From positions 1 to 20,989 of the forward strand of contig CAIPGJ010000168.1 of assembly GCA_903864555.1 (NCBI GenBank): DNA of 20,989 nt, given 5' to 3'. Within the stretch, counting starts at the first letter, position 1; every line of letters starts with the position of its first letter. The position numbers were made by a program, and so were the translations under genes. Positions 8,079-15,520 of this stretch are shown in pieces. The notes under the pieces are model-generated. The model was given only the letters and a program-made list of their open reading frames with translations, ran no database searches and was not told where the DNA came from. The stretch comes from an uncultured Pseudomonadota bacterium. Lineage in GTDB: Bacteria > Pseudomonadota > Gammaproteobacteria > Burkholderiales > SG8-39.

Positions 8079-8516
8079 CTACAGCACCTTGTTGAAATTG
8101 AAGGCGGTGACCACCATGCCTTCGCGGAAATAGAACTTGTGCGCCTGATGTCGGTGGGTGCCGGAGTCCAGCGTGTAGGTGCCGCAACCGGCCCGCCGGG
8201 CGATTGCCTGGAGATGCGCCATCAGTGCGTGGCCGACACCGGTAGACCGGCGCTTCTCATCCGTGACCAGGTCATCGACGTACATCTTCTCGCCATCCAC
8301 GGTGTTCTCGTAGATGCGGTAGATGCCCAGGCCGGTCACGACCTCGCCATCGGCGGCCACGCACATGCGCCCGCCACCGGCAAACACCTGTTTCATCTTC
8401 TCCGCATAGGCCTGCGGCAGATTCGGGCGCAATTGCAGGTGCACCGGCCGCGCCCGCTCCAGCCACAAAGGCTCGACGATGTTGCCCGAGGCATCGTTGA
8501 TGTCGACGATGCGCAT
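8079..8516 (-). CDS. GNAT-family N-acetyltransferase
   Basis: This is a 145-residue GCN5-related acetyltransferase. The acetyl-CoA pyrophosphate loop is at about 84-97 (VTDEKRRSTGVGHA), and a C-terminal LDSGTHRHQAHKFY at 116-129 is typical of the general GNAT type seen in many bacteria. The acceptor substrate is not predictable. The ATG overlaps the stop of the upstream aminotransferase (TGATG), so it is coupled to it, and hom follows after 51 nt. A role in acetylating an amino acid or its analogue would fit the neighbours, but this is inference only. Confidence 0.88.
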   Translation of the reverse strand: MRIVDINDASGNIVEPLWLERARPVHLQLRPNLPQAYAEKMKQVFAGGGRMCVAADGEVVTGLGIYRIYENTVDGEKMYVDDLVTDEKRRSTGVGHALMAHLQAIARRAGCGTYTLDSGTHRHQAHKFYFREGMVVTAFNFNKVL

Positions 8517-9742
8517 CAGCGGCGGCGCCGGCGGTAGCCGTCCAGAAACCGGGCGATGCGGCCAATGGCCTCGGTCAGTTCGTCGACATTGGGCAGGAAC
8601 ACGATGCGGAAGTGATCGGGTGCGGGCCAGTTGAAGCCACTGCCCTGTACCACCAGCACCTTCTGCTCTTCCAGCATTTCCAGGATGAACTGCTGGTCAT
8701 CGGTGACCGGATACATCGTCAGGTCCAGCTTCGGGAAGAGGTACAGGGCTGCTTTCGGCTTGAAGCAGCTGACCCCCGGGATCTGGGAGATCAACTCATG
8801 CGCCAGGTCGCGCTGGCGGCATAGACGACCACCCGGGGCCACCAGGTCGTTGATGCTCTGATAACCACCCAGCGCCGTCTGGATGGCGTACTGGCCGGGC
8901 ACATTGGCGCACAGGCGCATCGAGGCGAGGATGTTGAGCCCCTCGATGTAGTCACTGGCATGCGCCATCTCGCCGGAGATGACCATCCAGCCGGCACGAT
9001 AGCCGCAGGCCCGGTAGTTCTTCGACAGGCCGTTAAAGGTGAGAAACAGCACATCGTCTGCCAGCGAAGCGATGGAGGTGTGGGTGACGCCGTCGTACAA
9101 GGTCTTGTCGTAGATCTCGTCAGCCAGCACGATCAGCTCGTGCTGGCGCGCGATCTCGACAATCTCCTTCAGCAGGTCGTCCGGATAGAGCGCGCCGGTC
9201 GGATTGTTGGGGTTGATCAGAACAATGGCGCGTGTGCGGTCGCTGATCTTGCTGCGGATGTCGGCCAGGTCGGGCAGCCAGCCGGCACCCTCGTCGCAGA
9301 TGTAATGACGGGGCTTGCCGCCGGCCAGGCTGACCGCGGCAGTCCACAGCGGGTAGTCCGGCGCCGGCACCAGCACTTCGTCACCGTCATCGAGCAGGCC
9401 CTGCATGCACATCACGATCAGCTCGGACACGCCGTTGCCGATGATGATGTCGTCCAGACCCACCCCGCCGATGCGCTTCTGCTGGGTGTAATGCATGATG
9501 GCCTTGCGTGCCGCAAACAGACCCTTGGAATCGGAATAGCCCGAGGCATTGGACAGGTTGACGATCACGTCATGGCGGACTTCATCCGGTGCATCGAAAC
9601 CGAAGGGCGCCAGGTTGCCGATGTTCAGCTTGAGGATGCGCTGCCCCTCTTCCTCCATCTGCTTGGCGCGCGCCATCACCGGCCCGCGTATGTCGTAGCA
9701 GACGTCGGACATCTTGGCGGACTTGCGTATGGGTTTGAGCAT
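8516..9742 (-). CDS. alaA: Pyridoxal phosphate aminotransferase, AlaA (glutamate-pyruvate) type
   Basis: This predicted class I aminotransferase makes alanine from pyruvate and glutamate. From the ATG at 9742 it has 408 residues, close to the 405 of E. coli AlaA. It keeps long identical stretches that I recall from AlaA, such as VCYDIRGPV, LNIGN-APFGFDAPDE, PAPDYPLWTAAVSL and ASMRLCANVP. The Schiff-base lysine is K241 in FNGLSKNYR; D208 and Y211 (ADEIYDK) contact PLP. The frame extends to ATGs at 9805 and 9823, but the extra residues are low-complexity Arg/Pro/Ser and absent from the family, so I choose 9742. It begins the minus-strand alaA-GNAT-hom-thrC cluster. Confidence 0.92.
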   Translation of the reverse strand: MLKPIRKSAKMSDVCYDIRGPVMARAKQMEEEGQRILKLNIGNLAPFGFDAPDEVRHDVIVNLSNASGYSDSKGLFAARKAIMHYTQQKRIGGVGLDDIIIGNGVSELIVMCMQGLLDDGDEVLVPAPDYPLWTAAVSLAGGKPRHYICDEGAGWLPDLADIRSKISDRTRAIVLINPNNPTGALYPDDLLKEIVEIARQHELIVLADEIYDKTLYDGVTHTSIASLADDVLFLTFNGLSKNYRACGYRAGWMVISGEMAHASDYIEGLNILASMRLCANVPGQYAIQTALGGYQSINDLVAPGGRLCRQRDLAHELISQIPGVSCFKPKAALYLFPKLDLTMYPVTDDQQFILEMLEEQKVLVVQGSGFNWPAPDHFRIVFLPNVDELTEAIGRIARFLDGYRRRRR

Positions 9743-10081
9743 CGGTTTGGCTACCTGGGCAATCGGAACACTATGGACGGGGACTCGGGAAGGACGGCGG
9801 CTCATGCCGCTCGCCGGCCGCAAGCGGCCCGGCGGATGGTCTCCAGCAGCAGAATTGTTGCAATGCCGGTCATGGGCATGGTCCCGTGGTATCGGATCCC
9901 CTGGTCCAAGCTCTGCTCCGGAATCCAGAAACGGGTCCCGAAACCGGGAAAAGATATAATTCTATCAGGCTGTTGAAAACACTTCCTCAAGTTGCCCTCC
10001 GGTCCGCAAGGCGTTCGGGAAAGCACTTGCCGAAGCGCTGGTCATGGCCCTGATTTTTCCCCGCATCGCCCAGGAACAGCC
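9743..10081. promoter_or_regulatory. Divergent intergenic region between alaA and the arn operon
   Basis: This 339-bp region separates the minus-strand amino-acid cluster from the plus-strand arn run and should contain promoters for both. On the plus strand a consensus -10 box lies at 9955-9960. An inverted repeat spans 9965-10085. For alaA I see no good sigma70 pair. A magnesium, iron or antimicrobial-peptide regulator might act here, as PmrA does in enterobacteria, but I could not identify a PmrA-type direct repeat. Confidence 0.5.
9955..9960 (+). promoter_or_regulatory. Candidate -10 box for the DUF498-arn operon
   Basis: A perfect TATAAT sits in a short AT-rich patch (GATATAATTCTATC, nearly palindromic). 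A start near 9967 would give a leader of about 115 nt before the first gene. No -35 resembling TTGACA is present at 16-18 nt, so an activator may be required. Confidence 0.4.
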
Positions 10082-10085
10082 TTGA
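9965..10085. repeat. 121-bp segment bounded by imperfect inverted repeats
   Basis: The left end TCAGGCTGTT (9965-9974) and the right end AACAGCCTTGA (10075-10085) are inverted repeats that differ by one inserted base. They bound a segment without its own gene. It could be a small non-autonomous element or a conserved leader. No target-site duplication is evident, and chance is possible. Confidence 0.25.
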
Positions 10086-10462
10086 AACTGCACACCTCCC
10101 GCCCCGCAGGCATCAATACCTTCACCGGCTACGGGGAGGGCTTCGTGCTGGTGAACGGACAGCGCCTCGACCACAGCGTGATTGTGCTTCCCGACCGCCT
10201 GATCGAAGGCTGGGCCGGCAGTTTCGAGACGCTGACGGCGGCCGAACTGGCATCCCTGGCAGAACTGGGCAGCGAAGTGGTGCTGCTGGGAACCGGCTCG
10301 CTGCTGCGCTTTCCCGCGCCACAGATGATGCGCGAGGCGCAGCCGGCACTGGCCCGGGCCGGCCTGGGCCTTGAAGTCATGGATGTGAAAGCCGCCTGTC
10401 GCACCTACAACATCCTGATCGCCGAAGAGCGCAAGGTCGCCGCGGCCCTGCTGCTCCCCTGA
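10082..10462 (+). CDS. Mth938-like domain protein (DUF498)
   Basis: I choose the TTG at 10082, which has AGGA 6 nt upstream and gives 126 residues, the usual size of this family. An ATG at 9992 would add 30 residues of unconvincing sequence. The protein shows the family pattern: GINTFTGYGEGFVLVNG near the start, VVLLGTGSLLRFP at about 79-91 and a conserved AACRTYNIL near 107-115. It is small and probably cytosolic. Its biochemical role is not established; relatives include human NDUFAF3. Its stop is 2 nt before arnT, so the two are almost certainly cotranscribed. A direct role in lipid A modification is not known. Confidence 0.85.
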   Translation: MKLHTSRPAGINTFTGYGEGFVLVNGQRLDHSVIVLPDRLIEGWAGSFETLTAAELASLAELGSEVVLLGTGSLLRFPAPQMMREAQPALARAGLGLEVMDVKAACRTYNILIAEERKVAAALLLP

Positions 10463-10464
10463 AC

Positions 10465-12126
10465 ATGCATAGGACCCGCAGCCAGGCCGCCCCGGGGCCG
10501 GTGATGCTGTTGATGCTGCTGGCGGCATTCAGCCTTGCCTGGTTCATGGCCATCGGTGAGCGCGACTTGATACGCCCCGACGAGGGGCGCTATGCCGAGA
10601 TCTCCCGGGAGATGGTCGCCAGCGGCGACTGGCTGACGCCCCGCCTGAACGATTTCAAGTATTTCGAGAAGCCGGCGCTGCAGTACTGGGCCACGGCTGC
10701 CGCCTTCACCCTGTTCGGCATCACCGAATGGACGGCACGCCTGTGGACTGCCCTCACCGGCTTTGCCGGGGTGCTGCTGGTCTGGTTCACCGGCATGCGC
10801 CTGTACGGCCGGGCGGCGGGACTGGCTGCTGCCGCCATCACCGGCAGCAGCCTGCTGTATGTCTTCATGGGCCATTTCAATACCCTGGACATGGGGCTGT
10901 CAGGCTTTCTCACGCTCAGCCTGTGCGCCTTTCTGCTGGCCCAGTCCGATGCGCAGGACGACGCCGGTCGCCGGCGCTGGATGTGGACGGCCTGGACGGG
11001 TGCCGCACTGGCCATGCTGTCCAAGGGGCTGGTCGGCCTGGTAATCCCGGCCGGGGCGCTGGTGTTCTACCTGCTATGGCAGCTTGACTGGCGCATGATC
11101 AAGCGGCTGCAACTACTGTCCGGCACTGCCCTGCTGCTGGCCATCACGGCCCCCTGGCTGGTCGCGGTCTCTCTGGAGAACCGGGAGTTCTTCCACTTCT
11201 TCTTCATCTACGAGCACTTCGAGCGCTTCCTGTCCAAGGTGCACGGCCGCTACGAGCCGCCCTGGTACTTCATCCCGGTGCTGCTGGCCGGCATGCTGCC
11301 CTGGACGCTCAGCCTGCTTCCCGCCCTTTGGCGCGCGGTCCGGCGTCAATCCGGACACTTCCAGCCTGGCCGCTTCCTGATCGCCTGGTCGGCCTTCATC
11401 TTCCTGTTCTTCTCCGCCTCGGGCTCCAAGCTGCCTTCCTACCTGCTGCCCATGGTGCCGGCACTGGCGCTGCTCATCGGTCACTACCTGACCCAGGCCG
11501 GCGCCCGCGCACTGCTGTGGCAGACCCTGCCGGTGCTGGTTCCAGGCATCGCACTGATGGCTCTGGCACCACGCATCACCGGCCGCGCCGAACCGGACCT
11601 GCCGGTGGAATTGCTGCAGCACTATGTGCCCTGGCTGATGGCCACCGGCGCTGTCGCAGTGCTGGGCGTGACAGCCTGCGCCGTGCTGGCGCTGCGGGGA
11701 CGGCGCCAGGCCGCAATCATCAGCCTGGCCGCTGCAGGACTGGTCGCCGGGCAGTTGCCGGTGATCGGGCACGACAGCCTGTCACCGGTATACTCGGCCC
11801 ATGGAATCATTCAGACCGCCAGGCCGCAGCTCAGCGCCGACGCGCCTTTCTACATGGTGAACACCTTCGACCATACGGTGCCCTTCTACCTGGGGCGCAC
11901 GGTGACCATGGTCCGCTACACCGATGAGCTGGAGAAGGCCATCTCCTGGGAACCACACAAGTTCATCCCCGACCTGGACGGCTTCGCCAGGGCCTGGTCG
12001 GCCGAGGGCCCGGCCTTCGCGATGTTCAACCCACCCGACCTGGTGCAGTTCCGTCGCACCCATCCGGCAGTGCCCATGATCGAGATCGCCCGCGACCCGC
12101 GGCGCGTCATCGTCAAAAAACCATGA
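10465..12126 (+). CDS. arnT: Lipid A aminoarabinose transferase (glycosyltransferase family 39)
   Basis: This integral inner-membrane enzyme transfers L-Ara4N from undecaprenyl phosphate to lipid A phosphates on the periplasmic face. The 553-residue length matches ArnT (about 550). The first periplasmic loop has the GT39 acidic motif IRPDEGRYAEISREM at 36-50 (D39 and E40), followed by KYFEKPALQYW. Many hydrophobic helices and KLPSYLLPMVPALALLIGH in the middle also agree with E. coli ArnT. In this locus it heads the arn genes instead of following arnD. Its stop overlaps the flippase gene (ATGA). The start at 10465 lacks a ribosome site and probably depends on the upstream gene. Another GT39 specificity is less likely given the neighbours. 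Confidence 0.93.
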   Translation: MHRTRSQAAPGPVMLLMLLAAFSLAWFMAIGERDLIRPDEGRYAEISREMVASGDWLTPRLNDFKYFEKPALQYWATAAAFTLFGITEWTARLWTALTGFAGVLLVWFTGMRLYGRAAGLAAAAITGSSLLYVFMGHFNTLDMGLSGFLTLSLCAFLLAQSDAQDDAGRRRWMWTAWTGAALAMLSKGLVGLVIPAGALVFYLLWQLDWRMIKRLQLLSGTALLLAITAPWLVAVSLENREFFHFFFIYEHFERFLSKVHGRYEPPWYFIPVLLAGMLPWTLSLLPALWRAVRRQSGHFQPGRFLIAWSAFIFLFFSASGSKLPSYLLPMVPALALLIGHYLTQAGARALLWQTLPVLVPGIALMALAPRITGRAEPDLPVELLQHYVPWLMATGAVAVLGVTACAVLALRGRRQAAIISLAAAGLVAGQLPVIGHDSLSPVYSAHGIIQTARPQLSADAPFYMVNTFDHTVPFYLGRTVTMVRYTDELEKAISWEPHKFIPDLDGFARAWSAEGPAFAMFNPPDLVQFRRTHPAVPMIEIARDPRRVIVKKP

Positions 12127-12500
12127 CCGCCGTCAGCTTTGCCCTGCTCATGACCGGCGTGCTGCTCAACGCCGCCGCCCAGCTGCTGCTCAAGGCCGGC
12201 ACCAATGCCGTGGGCAGCTTCGAGTTCACCTCGGAAAACCTGGTCCCAGTCGGCCTGAAACTGGCCTTCGAGCCGCACATCATGGGCGGCATGCTGTGCT
12301 ACGGCATCAGCCTGGTGGTCTGGATCATGGGCTTGTCGCGCGTGCCGGTGAGCATTGCCTACCCCATGCTGTCCATAGGCTATGTGATCAATGCACTGGC
12401 CGCCTGGCACCTGTTCGGCGAATCGCTGGGCGCGCAGAAGCTGGTCGGCATCGGCTTCATCATCCTGGGCGTGGTGCTCGTCACCCGCAGCGGCCCATGA
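12123..12500 (+). CDS. SMR/EamA-type flippase subunit, ArnE/ArnF-like
   Basis: This 125-residue, four-helix protein of the small multidrug resistance fold is predicted to move undecaprenyl-phosphate-L-Ara4N across the inner membrane. Helix 3 carries the ArnE signature VPVSIAYPMLSIGYVIN (about 74-90), and helix 4 is VGIGFIILGVVLV. An Ala/Leu-rich first helix with NAAAQLLLKAG also fits SMR proteins. E. coli uses two such subunits, ArnE and ArnF. Only one is present here, so it may work as a homodimer or pair with a partner encoded elsewhere. I cannot decide between E and F, so no symbol is given. It overlaps both arnT and arnB by ATGA. Confidence 0.88.
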   Translation: MTAVSFALLMTGVLLNAAAQLLLKAGTNAVGSFEFTSENLVPVGLKLAFEPHIMGGMLCYGISLVVWIMGLSRVPVSIAYPMLSIGYVINALAAWHLFGESLGAQKLVGIGFIILGVVLVTRSGP

Positions 12501-13633
12501 GCCGCGCGACTGAGGACTTCCTGCCCTTCACCCGGCCGCTCATCGACGAGGAGACGATTGCCGGGGTGGCTGACGTGCTGCGCTCCGGCTGGATCACCAC
12601 CGGCCCGCAAAGCCGTACATTCGAGCAGGCCCTGTCGGAATACTGCGGTGGTCGCCCGGTGCGCGCCTACAACTCGGGGACCGCCGCCCTGGAAGTGGCG
12701 CTGCGCGTGGCCGGCATAGGCCCGGGCGATGAAGTCATCACCACGCCACTGTCCTGGGTGTCCACAGCCAGCGTCATCCTGCAGGTGGGGGCCACGCCGG
12801 TATTTGCCGATGTGGACCCGGTGACGCGCAACCTCGATCTGGACCAGGCCGCGCGCGCCATCAACGACAAAACGCGCGCCATCATGCCGGTGCATCTGGC
12901 CGGACTGCCGGTGGACCTGGACCGACTGTACGCGCTGGCAGCAAAGCACAAGCTGCGCGTCATCGAGGACGCCGCCCAGGCCTGCGGCGCCCGTTGGCGT
13001 GGCCAGCGCATCGGCGCCGGTGGTGACCTGGTGATGTTCAGCTTCCATGCCAACAAGAACATCAACAGCGTCGAAGGCGGCTGCCTGGTGTTGCCCGATG
13101 ACAGCGGCGTGCCCCTGGCCGAGAAGCTGCGCCTGATGGGCGTGACACGCTCAGGCGAAGACGGCATGGATGTCGACGTACTGGGCGGCAAGTTCAACCT
13201 CACCGATGTTGCGGCGCGGGTCGGGCTGGGCCAGTTCCGGCGACTGGAAGAATTCACCGTTCGGCGGCGCGCCTTGGCCCGCCGTTATTTCGAGTGCTGG
13301 GACGACAGGCTCACCCGCCTGGGGGTGCAACTGCCGCCGGCCGACTTTGATCAGTCCTGCTGGCACATGTTCCAGATCGTGCTGCCTGAAGGCGGCATCA
13401 CCCGCCCCGATTTCATGCGCCGCATGCGGGAACTGGGCATCGGCATTGGCGTGCATTACCCGGCCATCCACCTGTTCACGCTGTATCGCCGACTGGGCTG
13501 GAAGGATGGCGACTTCCCCGAGGCCGAGCGCATCGGTCGCAACATCTGCACGCTGCCGCTGTTTCCGGCCATGGCCGACACCGACGTTGACCATGTCTGT
13601 GCCGCAGTCTCGCGCGTGCTGGGCACGGCCTGA
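12497..13633 (+). CDS. arnB: UDP-4-amino-4-deoxy-L-arabinose aminotransferase
   Basis: This PLP enzyme of the DegT/DnrJ/EryC1 family transfers an amino group from glutamate to UDP-4-keto-pentose, giving UDP-L-Ara4N. I start it at the ATG at 12497, which overlaps the flippase stop; this gives 378 residues against about 379 in E. coli. Motifs are LRSGWITTGP (28-37), GDEVITTPLSWVST (77-90), VIEDAAQA with D158, and the Schiff-base lysine K187 in FSFHANKNINSVEGG. KFNLTD and a C-terminal LPLFPAM also match ArnB. It is cytosolic and sits between the flippase and arnC genes. Confidence 0.95.
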   Translation: MSRATEDFLPFTRPLIDEETIAGVADVLRSGWITTGPQSRTFEQALSEYCGGRPVRAYNSGTAALEVALRVAGIGPGDEVITTPLSWVSTASVILQVGATPVFADVDPVTRNLDLDQAARAINDKTRAIMPVHLAGLPVDLDRLYALAAKHKLRVIEDAAQACGARWRGQRIGAGGDLVMFSFHANKNINSVEGGCLVLPDDSGVPLAEKLRLMGVTRSGEDGMDVDVLGGKFNLTDVAARVGLGQFRRLEEFTVRRRALARRYFECWDDRLTRLGVQLPPADFDQSCWHMFQIVLPEGGITRPDFMRRMRELGIGIGVHYPAIHLFTLYRRLGWKDGDFPEAERIGRNICTLPLFPAMADTDVDHVCAAVSRVLGTA

Positions 13634-13646
13634 AACCGGAGAGAAC

Positions 13647-14594
13647 ATGAACCCAGCGGTTTCCGTCGTCATTCCGGTCTACAACGAGGAAGCCGGCCTC
13701 GCGGCGCTGTTTGCCAGGCTGTATCCGGCGCTCGACACCATGGGACGCAGCTACGAAGTCATTTTCATCAATGATGGCAGCCGTGATCGTTCTGCGGCCC
13801 TCCTGCGCGAGCAGTTCCAGCAGCGGCCGGATGTCACACGCGTGGTGCTGTTCAACGGCAATTACGGCCAGCACATGGCCATCATGGCCGGCTTCGAACA
13901 GTGCCGCGGCAGCATCATCGTCACGCTGGATGCCGACCTGCAGAATCCGCCCGAGGAGATCGTTCGCCTGGTGGCGAAGATGGAAGAAGGTTTCGACTAC
14001 GTCGGCTCGATACGGCGCGACCGCCAGGACAGCGCCTTCCGCCGCCATGCCTCTGCGCTCATGAATGCCATGCGCGAGAAGATCACCGGCATTCGCATGA
14101 CCGACCAGGGCTGCATGCTGCGCGCCTACAGCCGCGCCATCATCGAAGCCATCAATGCCTGCCGCGAGGTCAACACCTTCATTCCGGCGCTGGCCTACAC
14201 CTTTGCCCGCAACCCGGTGGAAATCGAGGTGGCCCACGAGGAGCGCGCCGCCGGCGAATCCAAGTACTCGCTCTACAGCCTGGTCCGGCTCAATTTCGAC
14301 CTGATGACGGGCTTCTCCATCGTGCCCCTGCAATTATTCTCACTTCTGGGCATGATCGTCGCCCTTATAAGCGTCTTTGTGTACATTGTGATCATCGTCG
14401 AGCGCTGGTTCCTGGCCACCACCTGGCAGCAGGCGGTGCTGGCGGTGTGGGATCGCGACATCCTGGAATTCTTTCTGACCGGCATGATGTTATTCGGCAT
14501 GGGCCTGCTGGGCGAGTACATCGGCCGCGTCTACCAGCAGGTGCGCCACCGTCCGCGCTATCTGGTCGAGGTCATCCTGGAGCGCAAGGATTGA
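13647..14594 (+). CDS. arnC: Undecaprenyl-phosphate 4-deoxy-4-formamido-L-arabinose transferase
   Basis: This membrane-anchored family 2 glycosyltransferase links the formylated sugar to undecaprenyl phosphate on the cytoplasmic side. The 315-residue protein shows VSVVIPVYNEE at 5-15, FNGNYGQHMAIMAGFEQ at 69-85, and the nucleotide/metal motif DADLQNPPEEI at 95-105. Two C-terminal transmembrane helices are followed by GEYIGRVYQQVRHRPRY. The start at 13647 has GGAGAG at a good distance and follows the arnB stop by 13 nt. A DPM/GtrB-type transferase would look similar, but the surrounding arn genes settle the call. Confidence 0.95.
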   Translation: MNPAVSVVIPVYNEEAGLAALFARLYPALDTMGRSYEVIFINDGSRDRSAALLREQFQQRPDVTRVVLFNGNYGQHMAIMAGFEQCRGSIIVTLDADLQNPPEEIVRLVAKMEEGFDYVGSIRRDRQDSAFRRHASALMNAMREKITGIRMTDQGCMLRAYSRAIIEAINACREVNTFIPALAYTFARNPVEIEVAHEERAAGESKYSLYSLVRLNFDLMTGFSIVPLQLFSLLGMIVALISVFVYIVIIVERWFLATTWQQAVLAVWDRDILEFFLTGMMLFGMGLLGEYIGRVYQQVRHRPRYLVEVILERKD

Positions 14595-15520
14595 GCAATC
14601 AGGAAGCAAGCACGGCCGTCGCCATCGTCTTTGCCTATCACAATGTCGGTGCCCGCTGCCTCGAGGTGATGCTGGAACAGGGGCTGCACATTGCGCTGGT
14701 GCTCACCCATGATGACGATCCCGGCGAGACCATCTGGTTTGACAGCGTGCGCCGCATCGCCGAAGCGCATGGCGTGCCCGTCATTGCGCCCGAAGACCCC
14801 AACGCACCGGAGGTCATCGAACGCATCCGCAGCCTGAAACCGGATGTCCTGTTCTCCTTCTATTACCGTCGCATGCTCTCGCCTGCCTTGCTCGCCACGG
14901 CAGGACGCGGCGCCTACAACATGCATGGTTCGCTGCTGCCGAAGTATCGCGGCCGTGTGCCGGTCAACTGGGCCATCATCAAGGGTGAGACCGAGACTGG
15001 CGCCACCCTGCATGAAATGGTGGAAAAACCCGATGCCGGCCGCATCGTCGACCAGCAGTCTGTTCCCATCGGGCCGGATGACCTGGCCATCGATGTCTTC
15101 CACAAGATCACCGATGCCGCCGCCTCGGTACTCAGGCGCAGCCTGCCCGGCCTGGTGGCCGGCACTGCCCGGCTGACCGCCCAGGACCTGTCCATGGGAA
15201 GCTACTTCACCGGCCGCAAACCCGAGGACGGACGCATCGACTGGTCTCAGCCGGCCGTGGCAGTCCACAATCTGGTGCGCGCCGTGGCACCACCCTATCC
15301 CGGCGCGTTCACCGACATTGCCGGCACCAGGCTGCGGGTACTGCGCAGTCGCCTCGCCGGCGAGCGCCGTGCATGCCCCGGGGGTCCCGGGTTATATTGC
15401 GAAGGCGGTCTGCTGTATGCCGATTGCGGTGACGACTGCGTGCTGCAGTTGTTGCACACGGAAGGCGGCCCGCCTCACTGGCCGGAACAGACAAAAATCC
15501 CGTTCGAGCAAAAAACATGA
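14591..15520 (+). CDS. arnA: UDP-L-Ara4N formyltransferase (free-standing ArnA N-terminal domain)
   Basis: This enzyme formylates UDP-L-Ara4N with N10-formyltetrahydrofolate. It equals residues 1-304 of bifunctional E. coli ArnA but here is a separate 309-residue protein. The catalytic triad is N110, H112 and D148, with the same spacing as N102, H104 and D140 in E. coli. The GSLLPKYRGRVPVNW and KGETETGATLH segments are conserved. The start is a TTG at 14591, overlapping the arnC stop (TTGA) with GGAG 8 nt upstream. No ATG is available near the family N-terminus. The decarboxylase half follows at once through an ATGA overlap. A sequencing error does not explain the split, because both genes have complete ends. 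Confidence 0.93.
   Translation: MSNQEASTAVAIVFAYHNVGARCLEVMLEQGLHIALVLTHDDDPGETIWFDSVRRIAEAHGVPVIAPEDPNAPEVIERIRSLKPDVLFSFYYRRMLSPALLATAGRGAYNMHGSLLPKYRGRVPVNWAIIKGETETGATLHEMVEKPDAGRIVDQQSVPIGPDDLAIDVFHKITDAAASVLRRSLPGLVAGTARLTAQDLSMGSYFTGRKPEDGRIDWSQPAVAVHNLVRAVAPPYPGAFTDIAGTRLRVLRSRLAGERRACPGGPGLYCEGGLLYADCGDDCVLQLLHTEGGPPHWPEQTKIPFEQKT

Noticed and set aside
6597..8537. Long plus-strand frame (646 codons) opposite hom, the GNAT gene and the 5' end of thrC
   Set aside because: It is antisense to clearly recognised genes, rich in His, Gln, Arg and Asp from mirrored codons, and matches no family. Long antisense frames are common at this GC content.
8960..9976. Plus-strand frame of 338 codons opposite alaA
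   Set aside because: It is antisense to the aminotransferase, has no domain and no ribosome site.
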